In this document: positions 1 through 7,559 of the stretch, piece after piece
Position numbering within the stretch: the stretch's first letter is position 1
Layout of the letters: each line of letters opens with the position of its first letter
Assembly: GCA_902494945.1 (NCBI GenBank)
Contig: CABUVF010000006.1
Location: forward strand, 1 to 26,729
Reading direction: 5' to 3'
Length of the DNA: 26,729 nt
DNA from: an uncultured Collinsella sp.
Lineage (GTDB): Bacteria > Actinomycetota > Coriobacteriia > Coriobacteriales > Coriobacteriaceae
Made by a program: the position numbers and the translations under genes
Notes under the pieces: model-generated
What the model saw: only the letters and a program-made list of their open reading frames with translations
Databases searched by the model: none
Told to the model about the DNA's origin: nothing

Positions 1-1
1 A

Positions 2-352
2 TTTATGGCAGGTCCCGGTATTCCCCTCATGAGCTTTATGTACGGCCTCAGCTTTGAACGCTACCGTACGCTGGCGCTGCTGATGGTCGTCGCCGGCGGC
101 GTAACCGCGGCCATCGATTTTATCTACGCCATTATCACGGTGCTGCGCCACGCTGGAGACGTCACCAAGATCTACCTGATCTGCTTCGCCGTAAGCGTGG
201 TGCTGCCGGTGATCCTGATTAAGCTACTGGGTCTGATGGGCGCTGTGGTGAGCTACCTAGCCATCATGGCCCTACTCCTGGTGCTGTTGATTGTCGAATA
301 CGCCCACATTCGCCAGCGCATAGAACGCGACCGCAACCCGTACGGCGCCTAA
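2..352 (+). CDS. C-terminal end of a membrane protein, probably polysaccharide/oligosaccharide flippase (partial)
   Basis: The reading frame is open from the left edge of the window and stops with TAA, so only about the last 116 residues are present. They are strongly hydrophobic, with about four membrane-spanning stretches (roughly residues 20-45, 55-75 and 78-98, plus part of one at the start) and a short charged tail ending near RQRIERDRNPYGA. The pattern of a leading PLMSFMYGLSFERYR loop, paired helices and a basic tail resembles the C-terminal region of Wzx/MATE-type polysaccharide flippases, which move undecaprenyl-linked sugars across the membrane. No catalytic motif is expected in this part, so the family call is tentative; another multi-spanning transporter would fit. 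The internal ATG at position 5 should not be taken as the true start. Confidence 0.6.
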   Translation, partial: FMAGPGIPLMSFMYGLSFERYRTLALLMVVAGGVTAAIDFIYAIITVLRHAGDVTKIYLICFAVSVVLPVILIKLLGLMGAVVSYLAIMALLLVLLIVEYAHIRQRIERDRNPYGA

Positions 353-360
353 TTCGAATC

Positions 361-541
361 AATTTGAAGAAAAGAAACGTCGATGTTTTGGCACCGACAG
401 CGAGCAGTCTCAAAGTGCCCCAGGTTGGCGCGAAAGAGGAGCGACGCGTACTTCCGTACGCGAACGACGGTTTGAGCGACAAGATGGGGTGCTTCGGGGC
501 TGCGCAGCGTCAACGTGGCCGCCGTTCGGTAGAACGGCGGA
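361..541. repeat. Gene-free stretch with hairpins; possible dispersed intergenic repeat
   Basis: Between two genes that converge here, the sequence holds a perfect 9-bp stem with a 4-base loop (CCGCCGTTC, loop GGTA, GAACGGCGG; 519-540) and a smaller GCGTAC/GTACGC hairpin around 446-461. Neither is followed by a clear T-run on either strand, so they are not textbook terminators, although the larger hairpin lies 7 bases past the stop of the minus-strand phosphoesterase gene and could end its transcript. Frames through the segment give Arg-rich or low-complexity peptides with no family resemblance. From memory, segments like this recur between genes in Collinsella; that is unverified. Confidence 0.3.
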
Positions 542-547
542 ACAAAG

Positions 548-1387
548 TTATTCCCCGGGGCGAATATTCGCGTAGAACTCCGCCCCATCATCGAGCCGCA
601 GGATGCCCACGCGACCGAACTCGGAGCCGGTGGCGGCAGCGCAGTCGATGTCGATGCGATCGGGCACGCCGGCGGTATCCTCGCCGCCCAGGCGCACAAT
701 CTGTCCGCGCCCCGACTCCTCGTCAAGTCCCGCCAGGCCGCCTACCTCGCAATAACGCCCGAGCGACACCGTGGGCGTGTGACCGCTCACCACGACCGGA
801 CCCTTGCCCTCGGCAGATAGCAGCCCCGTCGGGGCATCCCAATAGCCATGGCGAATCCACAGCAAGTCATCGGACGACTGCACGGCGAGCATTTGCTGCA
901 GCAACTCGTTATCGACATCAACCGCTCCCCTGCCGTCGGCGCAATCGACACCATGCTCAAGCAAAAACGCACGCGCCGCCTCGGTCTGAATACCGGCGTG
1001 CACCAGCAGATACGGTCGCTCGGCAGTCTCTGCCACCGCATAGAGCGGCAGGGCAGCAGCCCAGCGTACCAGCTCCTCGTATGCCTCAAACTCCATTTCG
1101 TTGAGCTGCTGGCGCGTGGTCCATCCGCCGTTGATATCCCAGGTCTCGGCTTCGAGCGGATCCTGGCCAATGATGGCATCGAGCATGATCTGCTCGTGAT
1201 TGCCCTTGAGCACACGGGCGTTGGGCAGCGAGCGCACGAGCTTAATAACGCCGACCGGATCGGGCCCGCGATCGATCATGTCGCCCAGCACGTACAGCGT
1301 GTCGTCGGACGTCAACGAGATCTTAGACAGGGCCTCGTCAAGCGCACGCACGTGCCCGTGAGCATCAGATGTCACATAGATCGCCAT
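548..1387 (-). CDS. Calcineurin-like metallophosphoesterase (ApaH/PrpE/Ser-Thr phosphatase type)
   Basis: This 279-residue protein carries the metallophosphoesterase signature in order: D8-x-H10 near the N-terminus, GDMIDRGPD (D36, D39-R40), GNHE (residues 62-65), then downstream histidines in LLVHAGIQ and VVSGHTP. These residues bind two metal ions and hydrolyse phosphate esters. The combination GDxxDRGPD plus GNHE is typical of the branch containing bacterial protein phosphatases (PrpA/PrpE) and diadenosine tetraphosphatase ApaH. The sequence alone does not fix the substrate. Length fits the family and no signal peptide is seen, so it is cytoplasmic. The ATG start has a good AAGGAGAGG ribosome-binding site just upstream. 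The gene is divergent from the antiporter and monocistronic as seen here. Confidence 0.85.
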   Translation of the reverse strand: MAIYVTSDAHGHVRALDEALSKISLTSDDTLYVLGDMIDRGPDPVGVIKLVRSLPNARVLKGNHEQIMLDAIIGQDPLEAETWDINGGWTTRQQLNEMEFEAYEELVRWAAALPLYAVAETAERPYLLVHAGIQTEAARAFLLEHGVDCADGRGAVDVDNELLQQMLAVQSSDDLLWIRHGYWDAPTGLLSAEGKGPVVVSGHTPTVSLGRYCEVGGLAGLDEESGRGQIVRLGGEDTAGVPDRIDIDCAAATGSEFGRVGILRLDDGAEFYANIRPGE

Positions 1388-1640
1388 GGTACGCCTCTCC
1401 TTGCATTGCGGCCAAAGCCCGGCGCCGCAACTAAAACTTCAAGTTGAACTTAAACGTTACCCATTGTACTCCGTTGCAATAAAGCTGGAAAGGGTTTCCG
1501 AGCAGAGGCAAAGACGGCAGCCGTCTATGACGATATCGCGCACGCCCGCAATCCAACCCCATAAACCCACCATCTTTGGGTACAAATAACCGCAGACAAC
1601 TGACCGTGCCACGCCAACCACCCAGGAGCGGACACTATCC
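1388..1640. promoter_or_regulatory. Divergent promoter region between the phosphoesterase and antiporter genes
   Basis: This 253-base spacer separates two divergent genes, so it should contain both promoters. It is more AT-rich than the genes around it. Overlapping odd palindromes, TTCAAGTTGAA and AAGTTGAACTT (about 1439-1452), lie upstream of the minus-strand gene and could be an operator. I cannot pick convincing -35/-10 pairs on either strand. The ribosome-binding site of the antiporter, AGGAG at 1624-1628, is the clearest element. Confidence 0.45.
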
Positions 1641-3242
1641 ATGAACCAGATACTTCTCTTTATCGGCCTCGTCATCATTTTGTGCCTGACCATCAAACCC
1701 GTCGGCAAAAAGCTCCCCTTCCCCACCCTGCTCATCTTTATCGCGCTCGGCATGCTGCTGGGCGTCAACGGTCCGGCGCACATCGACTTTAGCGACTATG
1801 CGCTCACCGAAACCGTCTGCAGCACGGCGCTGCTGTTCATCATGTTCTACGGCGGCTTTAACACCAATATCGACCGTGCCAAACCCGTTGCCGTGCCCGC
1901 GGTACTGCTGAGCACGCTCGGCGTCGTCATCACTGCCGGCATTACGGGTGCGTTTGCGCACTTCGTGCTGGGTTTTGACTGGATTGGTGGCCTGCTGTTG
2001 GGATCGGTCGTGGCATCCACCGACGCGGCCAGCGTCTTTAGCGTGCTGCGCGAGCACAGCCTGTCGCTGAGGGGCGGCACCGACTCGCTGCTCGAGGTCG
2101 AATCGGGCTCCAACGACCCCGTCGCTTACATGCTCACCGCCGTGCTCGCCACACTCGCGGCCGGCGGCGACATTAACATCCCCGTGCTGCTGGCCAAGCA
2201 GATCATCCTAGGCGTGGGGTTGGGTCTTGCCATCGGCTGGGCATCCAGCCGCCTGATAGAGCGCGCACGCGCAACGGCCGAGGGCGCGCAGACCATCTTC
2301 TTGTTCGCGGTGGCCATCGTGGCCTACGCGCTGCCGAGTTACCTGGGCGGCAATGGCTTTTTGGCCGTGTACCTGGCCGGTATTGTGCTGGGAGCCAGCG
2401 ACATCACCGGCAAGGTCGAGATGGCGCACTTCTTTGACACCCTTACCGAGATGGCCGAGATGACGATCTTCTTCTTGCTCGGCCTGCTCGTCACGCCCGC
2501 GCGCCTGCCGCAAATGCTGCTACCCGGCCTGGCGCTCATGGCGTTTATGCTCTTTGCGAGCCGCCCCATCGCCGTCGGTCTGCTGCTGGCGCCCTTTAAG
2601 ACGAGCCCTCGCCAGGTTGCGCTCGTAAGCTGGGCGGGCTTGCGCGGCGCGGCTTCGGTCGTCTTTAGCCTCTTTGCTGTGGTGGCCGGCGTTCCCGGCG
2701 GACACGACCTATTTGACCTGGTGTTTGTGATTGCCGTATCGAGCATTGTGGTGCAGGGTTCGCTACTGCCGGCGGTGGCGAAGAAACTCGATATGATCGA
2801 TGCGGCCGGCGACGTGCGCCGCACCTTTAACGATTACCGCGACGAAGACGGCATGTCGTTCGTCAAGCTCAAGGTGGGCGCTGGACATCCGTTTGCAGGA
2901 CGCTCGCTTGCCGATATTGGCAGTGCGACGAACATGCTCGTGGTCTTGGTGCTGCGCGATGGCGCGCACCCGGTGCTGCCCAACGGGGATACCGTGATTG
3001 AGGAAGGCGACCTTCTGGTTATGGCCGCGCCGACGTTTGAAGAACGTGCCGAGGTTACGCTGCGCGAGGTCACCGTGACGCCCCACGGTCGATTAGCTGG
3101 ACAGCGCCTGCGCGACGTGCCGCAAGGTAAGCACCCGTTTATCGTGGTGATGCTCAAGCGCGACGGCCAAACGATCATCCCCGACGGCAATACCCTCATA
3201 TACGCCGGCGACGAAGCCGTCATCGCCACGCTGGCGTCGTAG
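1641..3242 (+). CDS. CPA1-family cation (K+ or Na+)/proton antiporter with two C-terminal RCK_C domains
   Basis: This 533-residue inner-membrane protein exchanges a monovalent cation for protons. Residues 1-390 form about a dozen hydrophobic spans and contain the CPA1 landmarks: STDAAS around residues 126-131, the ND pair in ESGSNDP (N158-D159) that forms the ion-binding core, and SWAGLRGAAS later in the domain. The C-terminal portion holds two RCK_C (TrkA_C) repeats, about residues 405-465 and 470-533, each ending in a GD turn (EEGDLLV, YAGDEAV). In this family these repeats are cytosolic regulatory domains that sense a small ligand. The layout resembles NhaP2/CvrA-type potassium/proton antiporters. 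The ATG start follows AGGAG by 12 bases, a rather long spacing. The cation cannot be decided from sequence. Confidence 0.88.
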   Translation: MNQILLFIGLVIILCLTIKPVGKKLPFPTLLIFIALGMLLGVNGPAHIDFSDYALTETVCSTALLFIMFYGGFNTNIDRAKPVAVPAVLLSTLGVVITAGITGAFAHFVLGFDWIGGLLLGSVVASTDAASVFSVLREHSLSLRGGTDSLLEVESGSNDPVAYMLTAVLATLAAGGDINIPVLLAKQIILGVGLGLAIGWASSRLIERARATAEGAQTIFLFAVAIVAYALPSYLGGNGFLAVYLAGIVLGASDITGKVEMAHFFDTLTEMAEMTIFFLLGLLVTPARLPQMLLPGLALMAFMLFASRPIAVGLLLAPFKTSPRQVALVSWAGLRGAASVVFSLFAVVAGVPGGHDLFDLVFVIAVSSIVVQGSLLPAVAKKLDMIDAAGDVRRTFNDYRDEDGMSFVKLKVGAGHPFAGRSLADIGSATNMLVVLVLRDGAHPVLPNGDTVIEEGDLLVMAAPTFEERAEVTLREVTVTPHGRLAGQRLRDVPQGKHPFIVVMLKRDGQTIIPDGNTLIYAGDEAVIATLAS

Positions 3243-3568
3243 CGGCCAGGGGGTAGCCGTCCCAAATAAGCTACATTTGAGCATCAATCGCCCCGGCTGG
3301 GGTCTCGTTGCGGACAATTAGTGTCTCTCAAAACTAAGTGAGTAGACTTTTGCCAAATCGCCGACCACATCACCAAAGCACAAGTCTGTGACCTGCTGGT
3401 TTGTTGAAGCAAATTTGTCGGGTGCTCAGGATTTCCAATAAAGCCTACTCACTTAGCCAGCGTGCAGTCAAAAAGAACGGTCGCGAGGTCGTTAGACTCC
3501 ATTGCGACGGCTTATCGCGCATTTTCGCGCAGTCGCGGATGCAGACGCGCCGTCCCATATTAGCTACC
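3243..3568. other. Gene-free stretch between the antiporter and the end of the BREX operon
   Basis: This 326-base stretch separates two converging transcription units and holds no convincing gene. Its main structure is the inverted repeat listed separately. A weak CCCC-GGCT-GGGG hairpin near 3290-3301 may help end the antiporter transcript. On the other strand, no hairpin with a T-run follows the last BREX-operon gene. A plus-strand frame of 75 codons crosses here, but it overlaps the small minus-strand gene and looks random. Confidence 0.5.
3334..3456. repeat. Inverted repeat pair, 17 bp with one mismatch, 89-base spacer
   Basis: The left arm CTAAGTGAGTAGACTTT (3334-3350) matches the reverse complement of the right arm (3440-3456) at 16 of 17 positions, including a perfect 12-bp core CTAAGTGAGTAG. 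The arms enclose 89 bases, giving a 123-bp unit at the downstream edge of the BREX operon. This could be a miniature inverted-repeat element, a remnant of an insertion sequence, or a pair of binding sites. I see no clear target-site duplication. Confidence 0.6.
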
Positions 3569-3760
3569 CTAGTCATCGTCGACGGCAAAGTCGCGGAGGT
3601 CGAGGCCTTCGCGTTCGGCTCGGGCTAGGAGCTCTTGGGGCGATTCGTCCTCAATATCCATAACGTCGAGCATAGCGGCCGGAAAGCCCACGCCCGCCGC
3701 ACTCCCCGCACGGTCGAGCAAGCTCTCGCGCAGCTGATCAACATCGACTTCGATTTTCAT
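3569..3760 (-). CDS. Small conserved-looking acidic protein, last gene of the BREX operon
   Basis: The gene encodes 63 residues from an ATG with an excellent GGGAGG ribosome-binding site 8 bases upstream; an ATG six codons earlier lacks this support. It begins 27 bases after the stop of the 450-residue gene, so it should be translated from the same message. The sequence opens MKIEVDVDQLRESLLD, has a middle GFPAAMLDVMDIE, and ends with an acidic helix-like segment. From memory, small proteins with the layout 'M-K-I-x-V-D-x-x-x-L-R ... G-F-P-x-A-x-x-D ... L' are common hypothetical proteins in Firmicutes and Actinobacteria, without known function. No transmembrane segment, cysteine cluster or DNA-binding motif is visible. 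The good ribosome-binding site and operon position support it as real. Confidence 0.7.
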   Translation of the reverse strand: MKIEVDVDQLRESLLDRAGSAAGVGFPAAMLDVMDIEDESPQELLARAEREGLDLRDFAVDDD

Positions 3761-3787
3761 GGTGAAACCTCCCGCCAAACCAGGCCC

Positions 3788-5140
3788 TTACTCGTCAGCG
3801 CCGAGCGCATCCACGGCAGCGACAAAAGCCTCAACCTGTTTGTCGTCCATCTGCGTAGCCAAACGGCCCACGGGTTCATCGTAGGCGAACTGTACCTTAT
3901 CGATAAAGCAATCCCAAGCACGCACGTCCACGCGCACGGCGGCCTCGCAATACTGGCTGAGCTTTTTGAGTCCATACCAAAACGCATTCACATGGCGCGC
4001 AGGATCCTCGTCCAGCACACCATCGTAGCGCCGTCCGTTAAACTCACGCATGCGCGCCACGGCAACCTCGAGCGAGTCGCCGCCGTCGACCGAAGCCTCG
4101 TCCACAAGCTCGGGAATCGCAACTTCGCGCCGAACATTGTGCCTGGCAGCACCGTCATACTCGCCCACCAACACGTCTTCGTCAAACCGATCATCGTAGT
4201 CGAAATAGCTACTGCCGCGGCAAATCCCATGCGGCGAACCGGCACCAAAGGCACAGAACAACCCGCCGTCGGTAACAACGCGCCTATAGGCCTCAAACGA
4301 CTTCTTAACCTGAGCGAGCAACTCGGCAAGCTCCCCGGCATCGCACCCCGTCTCGCACGTAATGCAAACAAGCCCCGGCAACGATACCGGCTCCACCGTG
4401 CTCCCTGCAACGCGGGCAGCGCGTTCGGCCCGATACGCTTGGGCTGCCAAGCGCGCTCGCTGCGCAGCACCGCGCACATTAGTAAGCTCGCGCTCCAGCG
4501 CCACATCGCCAGCCACATCGCTCGCAAACGCGTCAGCACCCTGCGGCCCGGTCGCACTCAGCTCGGACTCAAACGTCGCCGTAATCATGCCGGCAAGGTC
4601 CGTTGTATCGGCGGTGCAACGCAGCTGCTCCAGCTGCGTGCATAGCAGATCGGCATCCAAGGGTGCGGCATCCACAACGCGCGCGTCACTCAGACGCGCC
4701 GCGCCCTGCAACACCAAAGCCCCCGCAGCATCGTATGCCGCACGAACCCTGTCCGCCGTATTGGCACGCAGCTTTACCTCGATAAACGCAAGCGTCTGCT
4801 CCAAGCGGGCCAACAGTTCGGCCTTGTCCTCCATACGCAAAAAGGCAGCATAGCGGCGCTCCATCTGCAGCGGGCCCACAACACCCGCCTGCTTGCGAGC
4901 GCGCGCAAGGGCCGCGCCCTCGACACGGCGAACATACCCGTCAACAGCCTGCACGGCAGAGTCGCGCGCAGCGTGCTCGGCAGCCTCGACGCCCCTAAGC
5001 ACACCCAGCAGCTCGCGGGAGCGCGCCTTGCGCACCAACTCCCCACGATCGTACTGCTCAAGCGCCGTCTGACGCTTGGCCACCGATTCAAAGCCAAACA
5101 GCTCGTCGAGCAGCTCGCCAACAGAACGCTCGCCCGCCAT
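3788..5140 (-). CDS. Unrecognised 450-residue protein downstream of brxL
   Basis: I do not recognise a family. The ATG start has a strong AAGGAGG ribosome-binding site 8 bases upstream, and the gene lies 74 bases after brxL in the same direction, so it is probably part of the BREX operon. The N-terminal 260 residues are alanine- and arginine-rich and look largely helical or coiled-coil (for example ARARKQ and RAERAARVA). The C-terminal 190 residues look globular: a C-x2-C-x3-C segment (CITCETGC), then a Phe/Gly-rich stretch with further cysteines (FCAFG, HGICRG), acidic YDDRFDEDV, and aromatic segments such as NAFWYGLKKLSQYC. It lacks P-loop, helicase or obvious nuclease motifs. It is not one of the six standard type 1 BREX proteins and may be a lineage-specific accessory component. 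Confidence 0.75.
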   Translation of the reverse strand: MAGERSVGELLDELFGFESVAKRQTALEQYDRGELVRKARSRELLGVLRGVEAAEHAARDSAVQAVDGYVRRVEGAALARARKQAGVVGPLQMERRYAAFLRMEDKAELLARLEQTLAFIEVKLRANTADRVRAAYDAAGALVLQGAARLSDARVVDAAPLDADLLCTQLEQLRCTADTTDLAGMITATFESELSATGPQGADAFASDVAGDVALERELTNVRGAAQRARLAAQAYRAERAARVAGSTVEPVSLPGLVCITCETGCDAGELAELLAQVKKSFEAYRRVVTDGGLFCAFGAGSPHGICRGSSYFDYDDRFDEDVLVGEYDGAARHNVRREVAIPELVDEASVDGGDSLEVAVARMREFNGRRYDGVLDEDPARHVNAFWYGLKKLSQYCEAAVRVDVRAWDCFIDKVQFAYDEPVGRLATQMDDKQVEAFVAAVDALGADE

Positions 5141-5214
5141 GGCAAGGCCTCCTTACCCGAACACGCCAATACGCTCGCGGGCCCACGCGCACGCAAGCCC
5201 GCTCGCCCGCACTT

Positions 5215-7548
5215 CTACAGATCCAGCGCCTTCTTTGCGGCGTCGACCGGGTCGCCATCCATGTAGAACACCGGGCTCAACCCCGAAATAATCTCGGACG
5301 AAACACTCTGTAGGCCCGCGATGGCGCTCAGCGGCAAAATCACGCGCTTAGCACCAGCGTTTTTGGCCACGCGCATAATGTCCTCGAGCCCACGGATCTC
5401 GTCCATAGAACCCGACATGCGCAAGATTCCAGGAATCGCCAGCGCGGGCATCACCGGGCGGTTGCAGGCCGCGGAGCACAGGCCCACAAACTCGGCGAGC
5501 GAAACTTCTTCGGACAGGCCCTTGCTCTGCAAGTCGTTGTAGAACAGCAGGTAGTCCTTGGAGCCAATGTGCATGCCCGGCGCCACGCGGTTCGCCAGGT
5601 TCACAAAGTTGTCGAACGCGGCCTCCAGCGTATCGCGCACCGGCTTGTTAAAGGCCACGCCCTCGTGCTTAAACTTGCACTCGCCGGCAACGGCCTTGTT
5701 CTCCAGCTTGTACACGGCGACCTCGCCGCCCTGCGATCTGCCCACGCCAAACACGTGACCGGACAGCAGCGGCCCGTCGGGAATCAGCGTGTCCTCGCTC
5801 TGCTCGGGCACGCGCACCACATGCACGTCCTGCGGGTTGTCGGCATCCATATAGCCCAGGTTGACGTCGATAAACTCGACGCCCGCCATAATCTTGAGCT
5901 GCTCCTTTACGCGGCGACGGCCCTCGATGGCATAGTCCAGCAGCCAGCGCACGTCGTCCTTGTCCATGGCCTCGTCGGGGAACAGCAGCTTGGCCAGGCC
6001 GCTAAAGGTCTTGCGCACGGCGATCTCGTCGCGCTTGTTAAAGTCGCTGTTAAAGCGGAAATACCGGTCGATATGGTGCGTAAAGTCCTTGCGGCGCATC
6101 TCCTTGCAAAACTCCGACAGGCAGTCGGTGATCAGGCCGTAATGCCCGGTCAGCAGACTCGAGCGCATCTTGGGAATCTCCCAGCCCGGCAGGTAATAAT
6201 GGATACGGTCGAAAAAAGCCGAATCGTTGTTAAACTCCGGCGGGAACGGATCAAACAGGTGCGTGGTCTTAAGGACGTTTTGCACAGTGTCGTTGATGTT
6301 GCCCTCAAAGACCATGGAGGCATCGGCGTTGATCTGGTCGCGGCCGCGCGCGTAGCTGCCGCTCGCCATATAGTCCTTCATGATCTGCACGGCATTGGTG
6401 TCCTTAAAGCGCATGCCGGCGACCTCGTCGAACGTCACGCAGTCCCAGTGACCCACCAAGCCCACACGGTCGGCGCGCATGGAGTTCATGCGGCCGAACA
6501 GGTTGGCCGTAGTGGTCTGGCCGCCCGAAAGCAAGATGGCGTAAGGCGAGACCTCTTTGTAGATATGGCTCTTGCCGGTGCCGCGGGGACCCAGCTCGCA
6601 CAGATTGTAGTTGCGCTCGATCAGCGGCACCATGCGCTCGATAAAGTGCAGGCGCTCCTTCTCGGAAAGCTCGCTGGGCTCATAGCCAGCCGAGCGCAGC
6701 AGCATGTTGAGCCACTCGTCGCGCGTAAAGTACTGGCGCTCGTCGACCATGGCATCCAGGTCTAGATTGGGCATCTGGATGGGCGTGAGCGACGCCACAC
6801 TAAACGGAGAGTCCTCGGGTCCGCGCTTTTTGCGCTTGGCCTTGGAGCGGCGCGGCGCATCGTCGCCAAAGACCTCCATGCCAAACTCGTCTTCCTCATC
6901 CAAGGGGTGACGATACTCGATGCTCATAATGCACCAAATGCCGCCTTGCAGAATCTTGGAATAGTCGCGCACGTACTCGGCCGGCATCACAAACGGCTCG
7001 ATGGTCAGATTGGCAAACGACGCCACGTAAATGTCTTTGTACTCGTCGAGCTTGGCCGTCACCTTATCGATGATGGTAAAGCGGCCCAGTTCGCGGATCT
7101 TGGACTTAATGCGCTCGGACTCGTCGGGACGCACGTAGTTATCGGTGAGGATCCTGCGGATGCGCTCCAAACCCTCTGCCACGGCATCCTCGTCGTCAGT
7201 TGAGCAGTACATGCCTAGCAGGTACTCCAGCACAAAGGTGGGCACGTTGGCGCCGCGCTTCATAAGGGCCGTCAGGTCCTTGCGCACGATCTTGCCAGCA
7301 AAGTGCTCGAGCAGTTTGCCGTCCAGCCCATCCATGTCGTAGCCGTCGCCCTCGGGGTCCTCGGCCACGGCCTGGTCATAGCCATCGGTCGAGGATTCAC
7401 CCTCGGCGGGCGCGGCAGCTTCAACGGGCGCGGCAGTCTCAGCCTCCGCAGCAGGCACGGCCACCCCTGTAGGCACCGCAGCCTGCTCGGGCACATCCGC
7501 ATCAATCGAGGGGACTTCCCACAGATCGTCGTCATGGCTATCAAACAT
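5215..7548 (-). CDS. brxL: BREX AAA+ Lon-like protein BrxL
   Basis: BrxL is the AAA+ component of type 1 BREX, needed for phage exclusion in several systems and known to form ring assemblies on DNA. The 777-residue protein has the family core from about residue 75 (LLEHFAGKIVRKDL), a Walker A motif GPRGTGKS at residues 320-327, and a Walker B-like VTFDEVAG soon after. The C-terminal Lon-like region has no visible Ser-Lys protease dyad: the segment corresponding to Lon GG(L/V)KEK reads RGLEDI. The first ~73 residues are an additional acidic, Ala/Pro/Glu-rich, probably disordered extension, and a charged insert with RRSKAKRKKRG lies near residues 222-258, so the protein is longer than the ~690 residues I expect. 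The ATG at 7548 is preferred over a GTG three codons earlier because AGGAG sits 8 bases before it. That site overlaps the pglZ stop (TAGGAG). Confidence 0.95.
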   Translation of the reverse strand: MFDSHDDDLWEVPSIDADVPEQAAVPTGVAVPAAEAETAAPVEAAAPAEGESSTDGYDQAVAEDPEGDGYDMDGLDGKLLEHFAGKIVRKDLTALMKRGANVPTFVLEYLLGMYCSTDDEDAVAEGLERIRRILTDNYVRPDESERIKSKIRELGRFTIIDKVTAKLDEYKDIYVASFANLTIEPFVMPAEYVRDYSKILQGGIWCIMSIEYRHPLDEEDEFGMEVFGDDAPRRSKAKRKKRGPEDSPFSVASLTPIQMPNLDLDAMVDERQYFTRDEWLNMLLRSAGYEPSELSEKERLHFIERMVPLIERNYNLCELGPRGTGKSHIYKEVSPYAILLSGGQTTTANLFGRMNSMRADRVGLVGHWDCVTFDEVAGMRFKDTNAVQIMKDYMASGSYARGRDQINADASMVFEGNINDTVQNVLKTTHLFDPFPPEFNNDSAFFDRIHYYLPGWEIPKMRSSLLTGHYGLITDCLSEFCKEMRRKDFTHHIDRYFRFNSDFNKRDEIAVRKTFSGLAKLLFPDEAMDKDDVRWLLDYAIEGRRRVKEQLKIMAGVEFIDVNLGYMDADNPQDVHVVRVPEQSEDTLIPDGPLLSGHVFGVGRSQGGEVAVYKLENKAVAGECKFKHEGVAFNKPVRDTLEAAFDNFVNLANRVAPGMHIGSKDYLLFYNDLQSKGLSEEVSLAEFVGLCSAACNRPVMPALAIPGILRMSGSMDEIRGLEDIMRVAKNAGAKRVILPLSAIAGLQSVSSEIISGLSPVFYMDGDPVDAAKKALDL

Positions 7549-7559
7549 AGGGCACACTC

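Noticed and set aside
364..1104. Plus-strand frame of 246 codons
   Set aside because: It is antisense to the metallophosphoesterase, is Arg/Pro/His-rich with no family resemblance, and has no credible ribosome-binding site.
3401..3628. Plus-strand frame of 75 codons crossing the inverted repeat
   Set aside because: It has no good ribosome-binding site or known pattern, and it overlaps the end of the small minus-strand gene, which has a strong one.
5569..6765. Plus-strand frame of 398 codons
   Set aside because: It lies opposite brxL, whose motifs are unmistakable. Long antisense frames are expected in high-GC genes.
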